Shown piece after piece: positions 1 through 12,375 of a stretch of 64,000 nt of DNA; position 1 is the first letter of the stretch; every line of letters starts with the position of its first letter. A model generated the notes under the pieces. That model was given only the letters and a program-made list of their open reading frames with translations. It ran no database searches and was not told the DNA's origin. Source of the DNA: Heterobilharzia americana (Eukaryota > Platyhelminthes > Trematoda > Strigeidida > Schistosomatidae); assembly GCA_944470555.2 (NCBI GenBank), contig OX104127.1, positions 142,184,786 to 142,248,785 on the forward strand, given 5' to 3'. The position numbers were made by a program, and so were the translations under genes.

Positions 1-602
1 GCATCCTGTAATCAGATGGACAGCTTACTGCTAAAATATACTGGGGTATCAAGTAGATGCACAAAACGTATCCCGATGTTAATGAAGAATACAATGCTAA
101 TGACATGATGTTAATCATCTGAAAATCCTAAAATTCTATTTCAAATAAACAAAACCTTTGCCTGATAAAAAAAGCAGACAATGAAGCCAAACCAATTCCG
201 CAGCCAAAGAGAGTCTTCTTGGTCATCTTCCAAACCTTTTAACCAGTTCCACTATAACTTCGAACTTAACCGGAAAGCTACAATTTCTTATCGATTCATT
301 GGAATGCCTTCACTTCTTTAAACAATGTTATCATTCAAGTCTGTGAAACACGATCTTTGGTCTCCAGTCAGTGTCCTAAAATACACTTTAGTGCCTCTCA
401 TCAGTTAATCCCAGTTACCTAATTCCATTGAAAATAATCTAAATATGCAAGGTATGAACTTGACATTTAATTTTGAAATGTATGCAGATCGGGAAAGTTA
501 TTAGTTCTCTTCCATTGATCAAACACTAATTATGTCAAACACAAGCCAACCTTTAAGCCATTAGCCTTTATGCTTCCTCCATGACACGCTTTAATTCACA
601 AT

Positions 603-677
<75 letters not shown>

Positions 678-2530
678 GACGCTGTAAAATATTGCTCATA
701 TTAAACATTTTAGTAATTAGTCACATTAGGTTTCACAAAGCGATTATATTCCAAACAGTTTGCAACTTTTTCTCGACTGGAACTCGTGCCAATCGATCCA
801 AAATGATATTTCCCAATAATAAACTTTAGCTTTCAAAAGAGGCTTGAATAACACGACTTACTGTCCTGGCGTATGGATAATGTATGTTAGCATACATGTA
901 TAGAAAAAAGACTGGATCGTCACAATAAATACTACGCAACTTAAGACTGAATGTTAGATGATTGTTTGAATAAGTATAGATCAAGAAATTATAATAAATG
1001 AGATGAACACCAGTGTATCTGTTTTTAGCAATAAACCAAGATAAGTGAAGTAAGTGGAATGCGACTGCAAACGATTAGTTATGAAAATAGTCGGTAAACA
1101 CTCTGAAGACATTTTACTGTTGTCAGGCAAGTCGGAATTCAAAAGAGGAATTCGTATAAATGACGCAAAACTAATAAATCCACTCGAATTTCCAAAATAT
1201 ATGAACGCATCCTAACTTAAACTAAGATTTTCACATCTTGGGAGTCAACAGACAGACAGTCAAAACTTAATTATATGGGAAATAGGAAAACTGAGTTGTT
1301 CCATAGGAAATTACCATCATGTTTTGTAAGAAAAATGTGCTAGTTCCAAGTTTAGCAGTTTAAGCACAGCAAGATAAAGCACAAACAATAAGGTGTAAAA
1401 TCAAAAGAAACTCAACGCATATATGTAGTATGTGGTCATAAGGTTCCATACTACATATTCGGTAAATATGCTACAATAAGATGGTACTACATTTATAAAA
1501 CGAAGACTATAGATGCGAATTACATATCTTATTTGAATCTAACTTTTTGTGCTAACTTCAATGCACTAGACGTATCTAGAATTGGCTTATTGTTGTCAGT
1601 TATTGAAGACAAAAACCAGCTTTTCGTACTTACTGATTGGTAAGTACTTTTTATGTCACGTTCCATCAACTGCTATTGAGGGACACGCTCTTTTTCAATT
1701 ATTCTTTCAAAAAGTCATGAGAAAATCATTTACATCAACTGCAACAGGATATTGCGAAGCGCTCCAAATATAAAGTTAGTCACTTACTTTACAGGCATAA
1801 AGCAGATTGTTCCATGACGAATTATAGACACCAGTTACGAAACTCATCTGTCGAGAAAGCGAAAACCTTCTGAAAACACTATGATCTTGACAATAATCAG
1901 AATTGACAGGTAATATAACATCTAAATTAGTGTTAAATCTGTTTAGACAACATACATTCTTCATAACTGCTGAGCACCACGGAACAAGCATGAAGACTTG
2001 TTAAAGCTAATGACAATAAGCGCATGTCAAAAATGTAATCAACACCAACAATAGCGTGAATCTAACTTATGTCTTTTCATTGAGTTTGAAATGTCGCCAA
2101 AGTTTAATGTATGAACTTAATATATAATACTTTCGCTAAACCAAACTTTCGAAGAAAAAGTATCTCAAGATATATGCAGCGAATACGCGTTGAATTCACA
2201 CTTTTATGTTCATCGTTATCATGGTGTTGAGTAAAAGCCTTAACATATTACTGAGCAACATTACGTCAGTTATGATCCAATATTCAATGCCCATTCACAA
2301 GTTTGTATGAATTAATTGATTTCTTCGCTCTCGCTCCTTAATCTTGCAGAACGGTCTCGGGTCTCTGGTGAATTCCGATGCAGTAGGTCCGTCCACTCGC
2401 CTACTTTAGTGGACAGTTGTTCAGATTAAATTCTTGTCCATTATTATTCACTCATTCTTCAAGCAATCTGGGTCACCTAGTAGTGCTCTGGATTACGTTA
2501 TTGACTTCGCAGCACTCTATAAATGAACAT
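1..2530. other. AT-rich sequence without recognised genes
   Basis: Apart from a (TA)n array, no conserved protein, RNA or repeat was recognised. Open frames are short and without family resemblance. It may be part of a GSK3 5' intron or intergenic; no ATG-containing exon with a phase-1 donor could be identified. Confidence 0.4.
607..674. repeat. (TA)n microsatellite
   Basis: About 34 uninterrupted TA dinucleotides. The open frame through it reads Tyr-Ile repeats and is not a gene. Confidence 0.98.
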
Positions 2531-2537
2531 CGTCGGC

Positions 2538-3130
2538 TTAAAGCAGAACCAATGGGCTGAGACTCAATGCGAGGTCGTTTTCAAAAAAGAGGAGAGAGAG
2601 TAGCAGCCCCAGAATCGCCCCTTGTGACACATCGGAAGATGATGTTCTCCAAATTGGGCAAACCGTGTTGACTTTTATCCGGAACATCTCACTGTCTAAA
2701 ACGTTTTCTAGCCAGGATGACACCTGGCGGCTGACACCCAACGGTGCGACTTCCGGCATGAGAATGGTATGTGACAGTATCAAATTTCTTAGTAAAATCC
2801 AGGGAAATAACATGGAAGGGACTTCAACGTCCCGACATAGGGTCCATTTGTCCCTGGTTGCTAGAAGGTTTGAGATACAGGACCTACCCACTCTGCAACC
2901 ATGTTGAACACCATTTAGTGCTCACGTGTTTTCTGAGTATTCTCTGACAAGGTTGACCACTTGGCTTCCCATTATCTTCAAGGGCGCTGGTAGAGGCACA
3001 GTGGGTCAAAGGCATTTAGGGTTCCGAATACCTCCTCCCCGAATAGTCCATAGAGAACAAGTCGTTTCAAATCTCCAGCAGGAATTTGTTTCCTCAAAGA
3101 GCATCGGAACATGTTATAGAACGAACGAAG
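2538..3130 (-). mobile_element. CR1-like LINE reverse transcriptase fragment
   Basis: Read on the minus strand across frameshifts, the translation shows reverse-transcriptase landmarks in order: a segment ending GSQVVNLVRE, GCRVGRSCISNLL (QHGFRxGRS block), VISLDFTKKFDTV (LDFxKAFD block), FRIKVN and SDVSQGAILGLLLSLL (the SGVPQGSVLGPLLF block). The order fits non-LTR retrotransposons of the CR1/Jockey group. It is interrupted by several frame changes and lacks both ends, so it is a dead fragment. It sits next to a gypsy remnant on the same strand. Confidence 0.75.
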
Positions 3131-3449
3131 CGGAGCACTTTCCTATTCTCTCAATAAGACGGCAAGGTTTCAACACACTCACGATTTCCTTTCGTCTGTA
3201 AAGAGGCATTCTGTGCCTCTTCTTTATCACTGGGTCTCAGGCTTACCTTTTTTCCTTCTGCCACCCTTCTTATTGTTGAATTCTTCAGCGTCATATTTGT
3301 CCCTCCACCACTTCCAGTTTTCATGTATAATGCACCACCAATAAATGTGTGACAAGAGTGTTCAAAATGTATAGTACGGACACATCACACTCTTCAGATA
3401 ACCCACATCTTCTAAGGTGATTGTTAATGGTTTTTGCTGACGGCAAAGT

Positions 3450-4300
3450 TATCGACGACTCATTCATTGATCAACCTTCCAACGTCCAGATGACAAACCA
3501 GGGGCAGCAAGCCATGAGACCCTGTCAGCGTGCAGGGTGTTTCGTCGGTGTATTGCCGTGCAAACGAGTCATTACACCTATCTAAATTTAACTTGCAGCG
3601 GCCCACGCACAAAGAAAGAGATCCATCCTTCCTCCTAACCAAAGCAATGGATGGGGACCACGAAAAATGTGACCGTACGGTTATTTTCCTGTGCAGCTCA
3701 TTCTTAATCATTCGCCCAAGTTCAGTCCGGAATTTGGTGGACACTGCTTGACCGACATTTGTTGAATTTCCGGCGTCAGCATAGTGTTTTGTAGCAGGTG
3801 TTCATCTCAGACCGTCCGCAGTCCAAGTGACTTCGTCAGCAAATACTACTAATCCCTCATGAGTCACTTCCTTGTGTTCTACGGGTACCTCTTAAGTCAT
3901 CCTGAGTGAGAGACGGGTGTCTCGCCTCGATCTTGAGGCAAGGTGATGTGGGCTTACCATCCCATCTTAGCAGTGTCTTAGGACTCAGCATCGTGAAAGA
4001 ATGCTTGCGCATAGGGTCCTGTGGTCGCTTGGAAATTCATGGCCAGCTATTAGGTTCCATGCAAGATCGTCCTGCACTGGACACGCTTGCACTATCTGGC
4101 TATCCTTGCTTTCCCACGGAAGCTCACCAACAGCTTGCACGGCACCTTCGCTAGCAGCTCGTATCCATGGGTTCGATGCTACCGCTACAGACACTAGATC
4201 AGCAGCCCCACTATTAAGTACTATTTGTTCTGCATCAGTTTCCACCAAGTCAGTTAGACGTTCACTGGGCAGTTTCACTGGTGTGGTGGGCAGATTTTTG
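3450..4300 (-). mobile_element. Ty3/gypsy pol remnant (protease-RT region)
   Basis: On the minus strand, 3744-3460 contains WSPSIALVRRKDGSLSLCV followed by GRCKLN, the opening of a Ty3/gypsy reverse transcriptase (consensus VLVRKKDGSLRxCVDYRxLN). Upstream lie HYADAGNSTNVGQAV and TELGRMIKNEL, which match the segment just before RT. The open stretch 4278-3985 carries an acidic region that may be the end of the protease, less certainly. Stops and frame changes show it is inactive, and no LTRs were recognised. Confidence 0.6.
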
Positions 4301-4479
4301 TTTATTTGATTTTGTTACGTCGTTTACCACACTCAAAAACACGTAGGATACATTTAAGGTTCGTGGGGTACCAGGAGATGCTAGGAAAGTGTGCATTCGC
4401 CGTGACAAAACCAATAGCACAGAAGCATTAGTGGTACTGATGAATTCTTGGACTAGGAGCTTTAGAATTATTGCTTCCC

Positions 4480-5310
4480 GTTTTATTCGTGGACGGTGAA
4501 ACCCCTTCGACGACCCACTGCAAATTTATGAGCTGTTCAACTATCAGTCTGTCAGCTCTTTCACACTCAAGGATAAAAAGGAAACTGTCGATGAACCATC
4601 AGAGCCAACTCACACCATAATCAATGTGCCCTTTACTCAACGTAACATCTCCCTAACACTGGGGTCAGTTAGAGCCTCACGCATCTCCAGGCCTGACAGA
4701 ATTCCACTCACCTTGAAAGGAAGGAGTGCAAGGACACAACTATGTTCTTCTTGAAGCCCTTCAATATGTCCGTCTCCGGAGGCAATTGCCACGAGAACTG
4801 GAAACCGTCATACTTATATCACGAGCACAGACGTGAGCCGACGTCAAGTATGGAAAACTACTGACCTATGAACATCATGCCAGTAGTACCGATGACCACA
4901 GAAAAGGTGATGGTGAAGGGAGTCGTAAATTACATGACAACAAAATAATTGCTTTCTTCAGCAGAGCATATTTTCTTGAAAGGCTGCCTCCACGCTACCC
5001 CCTCTTTTTGATTATCTAGACGACGCTAAGGGGAAGAGTTACCGTAGCCTTTTCACGATCACCCCTTTCGTCGGCTTCGAACACGCACTCGGTGAGGTCA
5101 CTCACAAAACATCTAATCGCTAAGCTGAATTCATATAGTTTTCGAGGCTTACTACCGCTCCGGCTGAGAACATCCCAGGAGGTTGGCTTCCAAGGAATGA
5201 AATTCAATAATTGCCACTCCTCTTCTGGACCTTAACAAAGTGGCGTCATCTATGATAGTGTGCTCGGACCACTACTATCCCCGATACAAACGAATAATTA
5301 GGTAAATGTT
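4480..5310 (+). mobile_element. CR1-like LINE reverse transcriptase fragment
   Basis: Plus-strand translation across frameshifts gives RPDRIPLTL (PGPDGIPxxL block), INxMPVVPMTTEKVM, SAEHIFLKGCLHATPS (PxQHGFxxGRSC block), KLNSYSFRGLLPLRLR, NNCHSSSG and SGVIYDSVLGPLLSP (the SGVxQGSVLGPLLF block). The order is that of a CR1-type RT. The fragment is head-to-head with the minus-strand remnants at 2.5-4.3 kb. Many stops; inactive. Confidence 0.7.
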
Positions 5311-6870
5311 TTATTCTCACATTAGTAAGTTAACATGAGGGGGGCCAGTTTACAAGCATCACCTCGTCGATATGCGACAAAAGGTCTACAAGATTTCACG
5401 AGTCCCGGATGGTATTGTTAAAATCTATTCAGGACATCAGAAGATCCTGCTAGTTATGAAATGAACAAGAAGCTATCACTTTTCAGCGTGCACGGAGTGT
5501 TAAAGTTTGGATAATAATAGTTATTATCCTCATATAACGGATTTAACATGGGGGGTACCAGTTTGCGAGCGTCGCCAAATTGATGATTCTTGAAAGTTCG
5601 CAAAATAGTATTGTGTTAAATATTTGATCCATCAGGTTACTGATATGCATAATCTTATCAAAACTTGCTGCAATTCATGAGACGTGCATGGATTTTCATC
5701 ACCTACCATACAGATGGGTTCCGTTATTAGGAGCAGGAGTGCACAATTTGCGAAGTTTGCTTTGCAACCAGCCGACGGTGTTAGTCCATTAGCATAGTTT
5801 GTTATTTAGTAATATAGCCCGCCATTCATCAGAAAGTTCTACAGTTTTAGCTTTGCTAACCACAAAGGACCTATATATACAATCTAGAGTATCGGTAAAG
5901 TATCCACAGTTGTATAATCAAGGTGAGCGCCTAACTCAATGCACATCCGGGTGACCATGTTACTTTTTAAAGTAATATACTTGTTTTACTGGACGGAAAT
6001 GGACGTTGAAACGGTTAACGATCCAAATGGCGGTGTTTATACACAGACTTAAGGTATCTTTTGTGTTAGCGTAGGCAGCGTCACTCCAAAAGTGTATTTG
6101 ATGCACAGTAACTTTCATGTGAAAAGGTCACTTGATACAGAGTACTGGAAAACTTATACTGTGAGGCTACTGCAGGTAGGTCGCGTTCCGAGCCAATGTG
6201 CAACTTGGTCTCCGGTTAGGTCATTCGTTCAGAATATTTACGCCACTGTAGCTGTTACGAAAGTTTACACGGTTGGTTGCAAGAAGAATCACGGCCAGCA
6301 GGTGAGTTAATCGTGAAGGTAGTCCAGAAATCGTGAAAGGGTGGGAGCAGTTCAGTAATTCTTGGCGTCAAAGAGCAAGTATTATTTTCACCGGGTAGTT
6401 ATGTCCAGATTTAAGTTCATCGTCGGATGTCATCATGGAGCTGTTGCTGCAAATGGGAAAAGAAAGAAGGAGCACTAGCAGATACGGAGGAGGGAGTTAA
6501 TACGCCATCCAATTTGGAGAAGAGGGAAGTCCTTATCCTTTAAGACCCATCCGAACTTTATGTACATCTTCATGTATGTACGTGGAGTCAGCCACATAGT
6601 TTTTCATGATAACGTTCTTAAAATTTTCTATGTTTGGGTGTATTGTAGTGGCCTTTTGAGAAAAACGGTATACGTTAAGTTTGTTATGCGGAGAGTAACC
6701 AGTACTCACACCCCTCTGAGCAATCATGAACCCATCAGTGCAGGAGGAACTCATAGACTTTAATAACTCCGATTCACACATTTAAGGGTCCATGCCCGTC
6801 CAAAGTGGACGCAACGGCTGGACCACTGTTACGCGCTGATTGCTCCAATATACTTCGTACTTGTGGATAT
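5310..6870. other. Unassigned, probably degraded repeat
   Basis: Two diverged stretches of about 45 bases near 5311 and 5530 resemble each other (both contain an AACATGxGGGG core followed by CCAGTTT). Otherwise nothing is recognisable. The base composition resembles the surrounding LINE remnants more than the introns further on. Confidence 0.35.
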
Positions 6871-7785
6871 AATGCGGATATCGAGAGGTTTATGGATATC
6901 CATGAATTGGGGGACCTCGTTGAGTAGGAGTTGAAACTGAAACGGGGACATGCAGGTGCGAATACGATGCAGGAGCTTATTCCGTAGCTTGCCTCACTGT
7001 ATCATAAGGAATCGCAACCCAAGTTTGAGGCGGTATTTTTCGACAGGTACAGTGCACTTCCGATTGCATAGACTGCATGAGGATGTAAGCTTGAAGGTAA
7101 GAGAGCAATAGACATGAGTAGTGCAGAAAAATAGGTTGAGGTTGAGCTTAATGCATCTTAGCCAAAGTAGGTCAATCTTCAATCTCTTGCATCTTCCTCC
7201 TTGACCAAGTTGTAGCGTAACACACTTACCCAAAATCAGTGGCCTAGGGCTCGACGGCACTCAAAATTCGTGCTGACCTGGATAGTTTAACCGGACTCGC
7301 TAAGCTGAAGACACCTGGCCTAGCATCCTCGCCATTTGGCAAGCTGTCGTGTTACGTTGCACTGCCTGCAATCGACTCTCTAGCTAGTTAGTCGGAACTC
7401 ATCGGTATCTTGGCACAACCCCCCAAATATACTATCCCATCCGGCTACGCTATCGTGTTCTTCCTTGGTTTCGTATTCGTGGGTACATAACGAGCTGGAA
7501 TAATTAGTTATTGGTCTTTGCTTCTGTCAAGTTCGCACCAGGATAATTCCTAAGAAGACCTTAGTGACGGCCCAGTACATAGCGGGTAAACTTCCTCTTA
7601 ATATTCTTAATGAGTATTCCGTCCGAAGCACGCATTGCTGAAGATAATTGTGCCATATTCGAGCACTAAGTGGATCATCACCTCGCATAAAAGCAGTCTA
7701 GCCTCAGTGGCTTGTACATGTTTAAGCAAAAGGTCAACTGAGAGCATGTACTTGGATACGAGGTGCCTAGCATACCCAGTACACG

Positions 7786-8600
7786 TTAAGTTCCGAGAAT
7801 GCCTAAATCACATGCTGAGTCATATGATTGCAGCACAGAATCACGAAGGTGCAAACTGGCGTTTGGGTGGAAATTGTTGAGACAGAAAATTCCGCATTCA
7901 CTAGAGTTAAGTGGACGTTGCCATACTTCACCCCAAGCGAACATATACGTCAGGTCTTCCCGGATCCTATTAAAACCCTCACTTAGTGGTGTGCGAGGGG
8001 AGCTGTACACAATTTTTAAGTCATCAGAAAACAGGTGGGGCTTACCATATCTTATTACGTTGGAAACATCATCCACATAAAGGGGGAAGGGTTACGGCCT
8101 TAACACACTACCTTAGATGACACCACTCAGAATGGGGCTTCGGGAGGAATAGGTGTGACGGAACTTTAGTATATGTGCACGCCGTCTAAGGGATGAGATT
8201 ATCTACGATGACAGAGGGCCACTAATTCCGAGTGATTCAAGCTTCAGAATTAACCGGTTGTGGGGCACTTTATCAAATGCTCTTTTGAAGTCAAAAAATA
8301 GAGCGGTTACGAAAAGACTTTGATCTGGTTTGCAGGTAGCTTCCTCAAAATAATCCGGTAAGCAAGTACTGCCTGAACTACCCTTTGAGCGACCGTGCTG
8401 CATGGGGGAAAGTAGCTGACGTGCGATCATATGATCGGTAATTTCTTGCGCAGCCAACCTCTCCATAAGACGAAAGACTACGGATGTAATATTTATGGAA
8501 CAGAAGTCTTGAACATTTGACGTCGGACCAGATTTATACGTTGGAGATATGTATGACAGCTTCCGAAGGCCAGGGTAGCATGCTTCAGCAACATACATTG
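7786..8600 (-). pseudogene. Reverse transcriptase of the minus-strand CR1-like LINE
   Basis: The piece 8598-8203 carries the finger and palm start (LMERLAAQEITDHM, LLSPMQHGRSKGSS, FDFKRAFDKVPHNRL). After a frame break, 8076-7786 carries the region around the active-site hairpin (VDDVSNVIRYG, LFSDDLKIVYSS). The FADD-type motif reads FSDD here. Broken, inactive. Confidence 0.72.
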
Positions 8601-9349
8601 AGAATAGCTTCGCAAGGATCAGTGGAATGTCTTCACCATTCCCCTTTCAGGAGGACAGATGGGATACCATCTGGTCCGGCAGTACGTGAGTTCTTTAGTA
8701 AAGCAACTGGATCAGATATCTTTTTCCATGTAAAAAAACATTACTTGGCAAATGGTGTAGTGGAACGGGCGTTTGTACGCCCGGCACACCATCCTCATGT
8801 GTGAAGCAGCCCGTATAATAATTACTAAACAGCCCGCAGAATTTACTTGAGTTATTGTAAAGAATGTCCCCACCAGTGATCAGGCTACTAGAAGTTAACC
8901 TAGATAAGTTTGCATGGGATTTCAGGACTCTGACTAACGATTGAACATTTCCTGTTTGTGCATTTCAGCTGGTTTCCTGCTTCATTGATTTCAGCAATCT
9001 ATTTGATTCGAAGTTCCCATGAGCACTTTTTAATGAGACAAAGGATGAAAGGTCGTTGGGTCGATAGAAATTTCTGGCGTGTCTTTGCATTCCGATAAGT
9101 ACTTTTCTTGGATGAAATTCACCTTGGGCTTTCTAATTACTACCGATATCGCTGGAGCAATGTAATCATGAATTACATTCACTGAACTATAGAAGATACC
9201 ACTTAGTTCATGGGTTGAGGTACTGATGAAATAAGAACCTCAGCCCAAGCATCGCAACACGCCCTAACCCTTCCCAGCTGTCATTTTTATGTCGTCTAAT
9301 TAAGGTTGGGAGCTAACGTGGTACTAGGATACAGTCGGAAGTCACCAAA

Positions 9350-9985
9350 CACTACGCTGTGATCGCTGTCGGGGAATTGTGGGCGACTTGAAGAGTAAAT
9401 AGCAGTAATCCATCGGTGAAAAAGAGGTCAAGCATGCTGTGGCTTCTAGTTGGTTGGGTTACATGTAGGCGCCATCCCCCAGAATCCAACAATAATGAAG
9501 TTATCGAACCGCCTAGGGTAAGTAAGTGACTACCATTTGATGACAAGCATACTGAAGTCTCCACATATAAGTTTCATGGAGTAGGGTAGTGTTGTTACTC
9601 GGGTGAACACTTCTGCAAGCCTGTCGTCATAATCTACAGTAGGGCGAGGGGAATGGTAGATGCACCACGAGAGGATAGTTAAGACATTTGGGAACTTCAC
9701 CACAACCCACACTAAGCCACTGAGCAAATTAAGTTCTGGAGTACCGCGACTTGTCGCAGCGATGCCGGACCCGATATAAATGATGCAACCACCACATCTA
9801 CCACTACGTCTGTCTCCTCCAAACGAAGTGTAAGCGTCGATGGAGACACAACTGTAGGGAGTATCTGAAGCACACCAAGCTTCAGTGACAAATATTAAGC
9901 GGGGGTTAGACATAATCGACAACACAGTGATCTCACTTATTTCGTTGCCTGTGGAACGGGCATTAATCAGGCAGAAGGTCAAAGG
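9350..9985 (-). pseudogene. Endonuclease domain of the minus-strand CR1-like LINE
   Basis: Apurinic-type LINE endonuclease. Visible landmarks in order are CLINARSTGNE (the N-A-R-S motif), LIFVTEAWCASD (TETWL-type motif), GGCIIYIGSG, WCIYHSPRP (YRPP-type motif) and LICGDFSML (GDFN-type motif), then in another frame LLDSGG and HSMLDLFFTD (LDLIFT-type motif). The frame changes near 9550, within the domain. It is part of the element that runs on to the RT at 8.6-7.8 kb. Confidence 0.75.
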
Positions 9986-11999
9986 ACTGGATAAGCAGTA
10001 GTACTTAAGCCTGCTTTCGAAAAGCTTGTTCTTGTAGGTCAGGACGAACTGTCTTGGTGAGGAACGTGGGGTAGAACTTAATTTCGGGACATACTAGGAG
10101 AATAAGATATTTCTGGGTTGCTACTAGTGTTATCCTTTATCGTGTCAGGTGTTGACCAACTATGAATGAGCCGGGGGATGACAGGTTCGTGTAACGTCTT
10201 ACCTGGCACTGTAGAGGTTGTGAGTTAGGGCTGAAATCAGCTGGCAGTTGTCGCTGGGTACCAGTTTGGAGGAGTCCAACTGCGTGTTAGTGAATTGTGA
10301 GCTGGATATTAAGGGTCGTACATAGTGTTTGGTGACCCAAAGACGTCACGAGGCCCAGGCACGTTGACGTACTTGGCAGGCAGGGTGATGTACCTAGTTC
10401 CGGGCTGACGACCACGTGAGTTGCACAGTGGTTTCTTGTTCTGGCAGGGATGATTGGCCCCCCCCAGAATTTGTTCTAATGCTGGATGATGGCATGTTGC
10501 GGTTCACGCGTATGCCAAGGCAATAGGCGGTCGAACCTTAACACTCGCCATTAAAACCTGAGTTGTGACCGGGCATATGAGTTAGGAGCTTTTTGTTCTA
10601 AGGCAACGGGTTATGTTGCTTGGTAGTGCTCAGTTTTGTTGGAGCCGTCCTGGAAGAGAAATATTCTTCACTGTTGCCATGCCGAACACGCTTGGAACTG
10701 CTGTATCCAATACTGGTTTTGAGTTTAAATCCCTGAGTTTCTCCTGAGGGTCTTCTGATCCCAAGTTTATCCTTTGATGGGTTACCCGCCATAGTTTAAC
10801 CAGGGTGGTTAGCCCTGGAGTGGGGCTCCCAGGCTTTGCCAAGCTTAATGAAGGAGTCGTATCAAGGTCCACAAGCGCCCGTCTCTCAGGTGACGCTGGC
10901 GGACGACAACACGCCTTTATGCTGTCAAGTGTTCCTTCAATGCTTTCAGGCACCTAAAAATTGTAGAAGGAAAGACTAAATCATTCTTAAAGTGCTTTCT
11001 ACGTTGACACGGCCTTCCACCACGCATAATGGTAATTTCTTTGAATTTGTAGTTAGCTCTAATGCTGTTCTGGAGCTTAATAAACGTTTTGGCGTCAAAT
11101 GGCGCTAGAAACTTGAAGACAGTGGGGCAGCTGCCTTGTGAAGGTTTTTACGTAAACGTTTACAGTCACAGGGTACATCCACTATACCGCAAGCTCTTAG
11201 GATCCCACTTTTAGCAGCTTCTAAATGCATGTTTTCAGGTACATTGTACACTATGGCTTGCTGGGATGATGCTAATCGCCTTATTTCCTCAGTAACGATG
11301 AAATTTACTGAACTGTTGGCCTTCTGCAAGTTGTCACTAGACAGGGCGTGGGTTTGGCTAAACAAACGAGCTAATGGAAAGAATTCCTCAGCCGTCCCTT
11401 GAACATCATTCTAGATTACTCTAATATTGGCAATGTCATTTTTGTTTTCCTCTAGTTTTGCATCCATTCCGGGCGCAGTATCCGGGGCTCTGATGATCGA
11501 TGTGCAGGAAATAATTTCTCCTGCATCTAAACTACAGGCTAAAACACCTACCCCGTTGCATTCAGAGATGGGTCCTGAAGCACTCGTTTTTGAATTTCCA
11601 CTAAGACTGTCTATTTTTGAGCACTTGGCTATATTTCCTTTCATAGTTAAGTTAAGGATTTTGGTTTATTCTCTGTTAAGTCAATGGGAGGTTATTTAAC
11701 TCGGAAAGCAAAACGAATTTGCTAACCAAACATGATATACGTGTTTACTACTACTTTTCAAATAATGCTAGATACCAAAGTACGCAGACAAACCGGTTCA
11801 GAGCGAAATGACAGAAATCACCTTAAAATGTAACGCAGTTTCGAACGTACCTCGTGGCCGAGGTGGAACAGCAACCACGTACACTGGACTATGTGAAACA
11901 AATAATACCATCATTATCATGCGGCTTGTGCCTATTGATCTATGACTCTAGAGGTTTCCGTAGCTAGCAGAGGTTCTCTAAGGTCGTGCTAGCCTCCAA

Positions 12000-12375
12000 T
12001 TTCTCTGTACGGAGGTGTAGCGTCACACACTCCCCCAAAATCAATAGCCCAGGGTTTGACGACTTTCGACATTGATGCTAACCTTGATGGTTTAACTGGG
12101 CTCGCTAAGCTGAAGGCACCCGGTCAAGCATCCTCGCCACCTGTCACGCTGTCGTGTTACGTTGCACTGCTCGTATTCGACTCTCTAGCCAGTTAGTTGG
12201 AACGCATCGGTATTTTGGCACAACCATCCAAATATACTATTCCATCCGACTACGCTATCGTGTTCTTCCTTGGTCTCGTATTAGTGGGTATATAACAAGT
12301 CCGAATAATTAGTGATTGGTCCTTGCGTCCGTCAAGTTAGCACCAGGACAAATCCTAAAGAGGTATTTCTCGTGT
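12000..12375 (-). mobile_element. Second copy of the CR1-like LINE 3' region
   Basis: About 360 bases resemble 7207-7555 clearly (shared stretches such as GGCTCGCTAAGCTGAAG and GCTGTCGTGTTACGTTGCAC), in the same orientation. In the 7-kb copy this segment lies between RT and the C-terminal region, so this is a fragment of another minus-strand element, not a terminal repeat. Confidence 0.65.

Larger units (their letters stand above)
6880..11650 (-). mobile_element. Nearly complete but decayed CR1-like LINE
   Basis: Read on the minus strand from 11650 down, the parts follow in LINE order. An ORF1-like region (11644 to about 10600) includes SSQQAIVYNVPENM. An endonuclease at 9982-9352 has MTFCLINARSTGNEISEI, LIFVTEAWC and LICGDFSML. 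The reverse transcriptase (8598-7786) has SVVFRLMERLAAQEITDHM, FDFKRAFDKVPHN, then GSVL and PLYVDDVSNVIRYGK with LFSDDLKIVYS. A C-terminal region near 7560-6880 includes KYRLKLGLRFL. Length (about 4.8 kb) fits a full element. Numerous frameshifts and stops split every domain, so it is an old inactive copy. The clade call (CR1-like) rests on motif order and could shift to a related clade. Confidence 0.7.

Noticed and set aside
581..829. Open frame with a long Tyr-Ile repeat
   Set aside because: It is the translation of a (TA)n microsatellite; the same happens at 61811-62077.
7207..12375. Direct repeats of about 360 bp (7.2 and 12.0 kb) as LTRs of an element
   Set aside because: In the 7-kb copy the segment is internal LINE coding sequence between RT and the C-terminal region, so both are LINE fragments.
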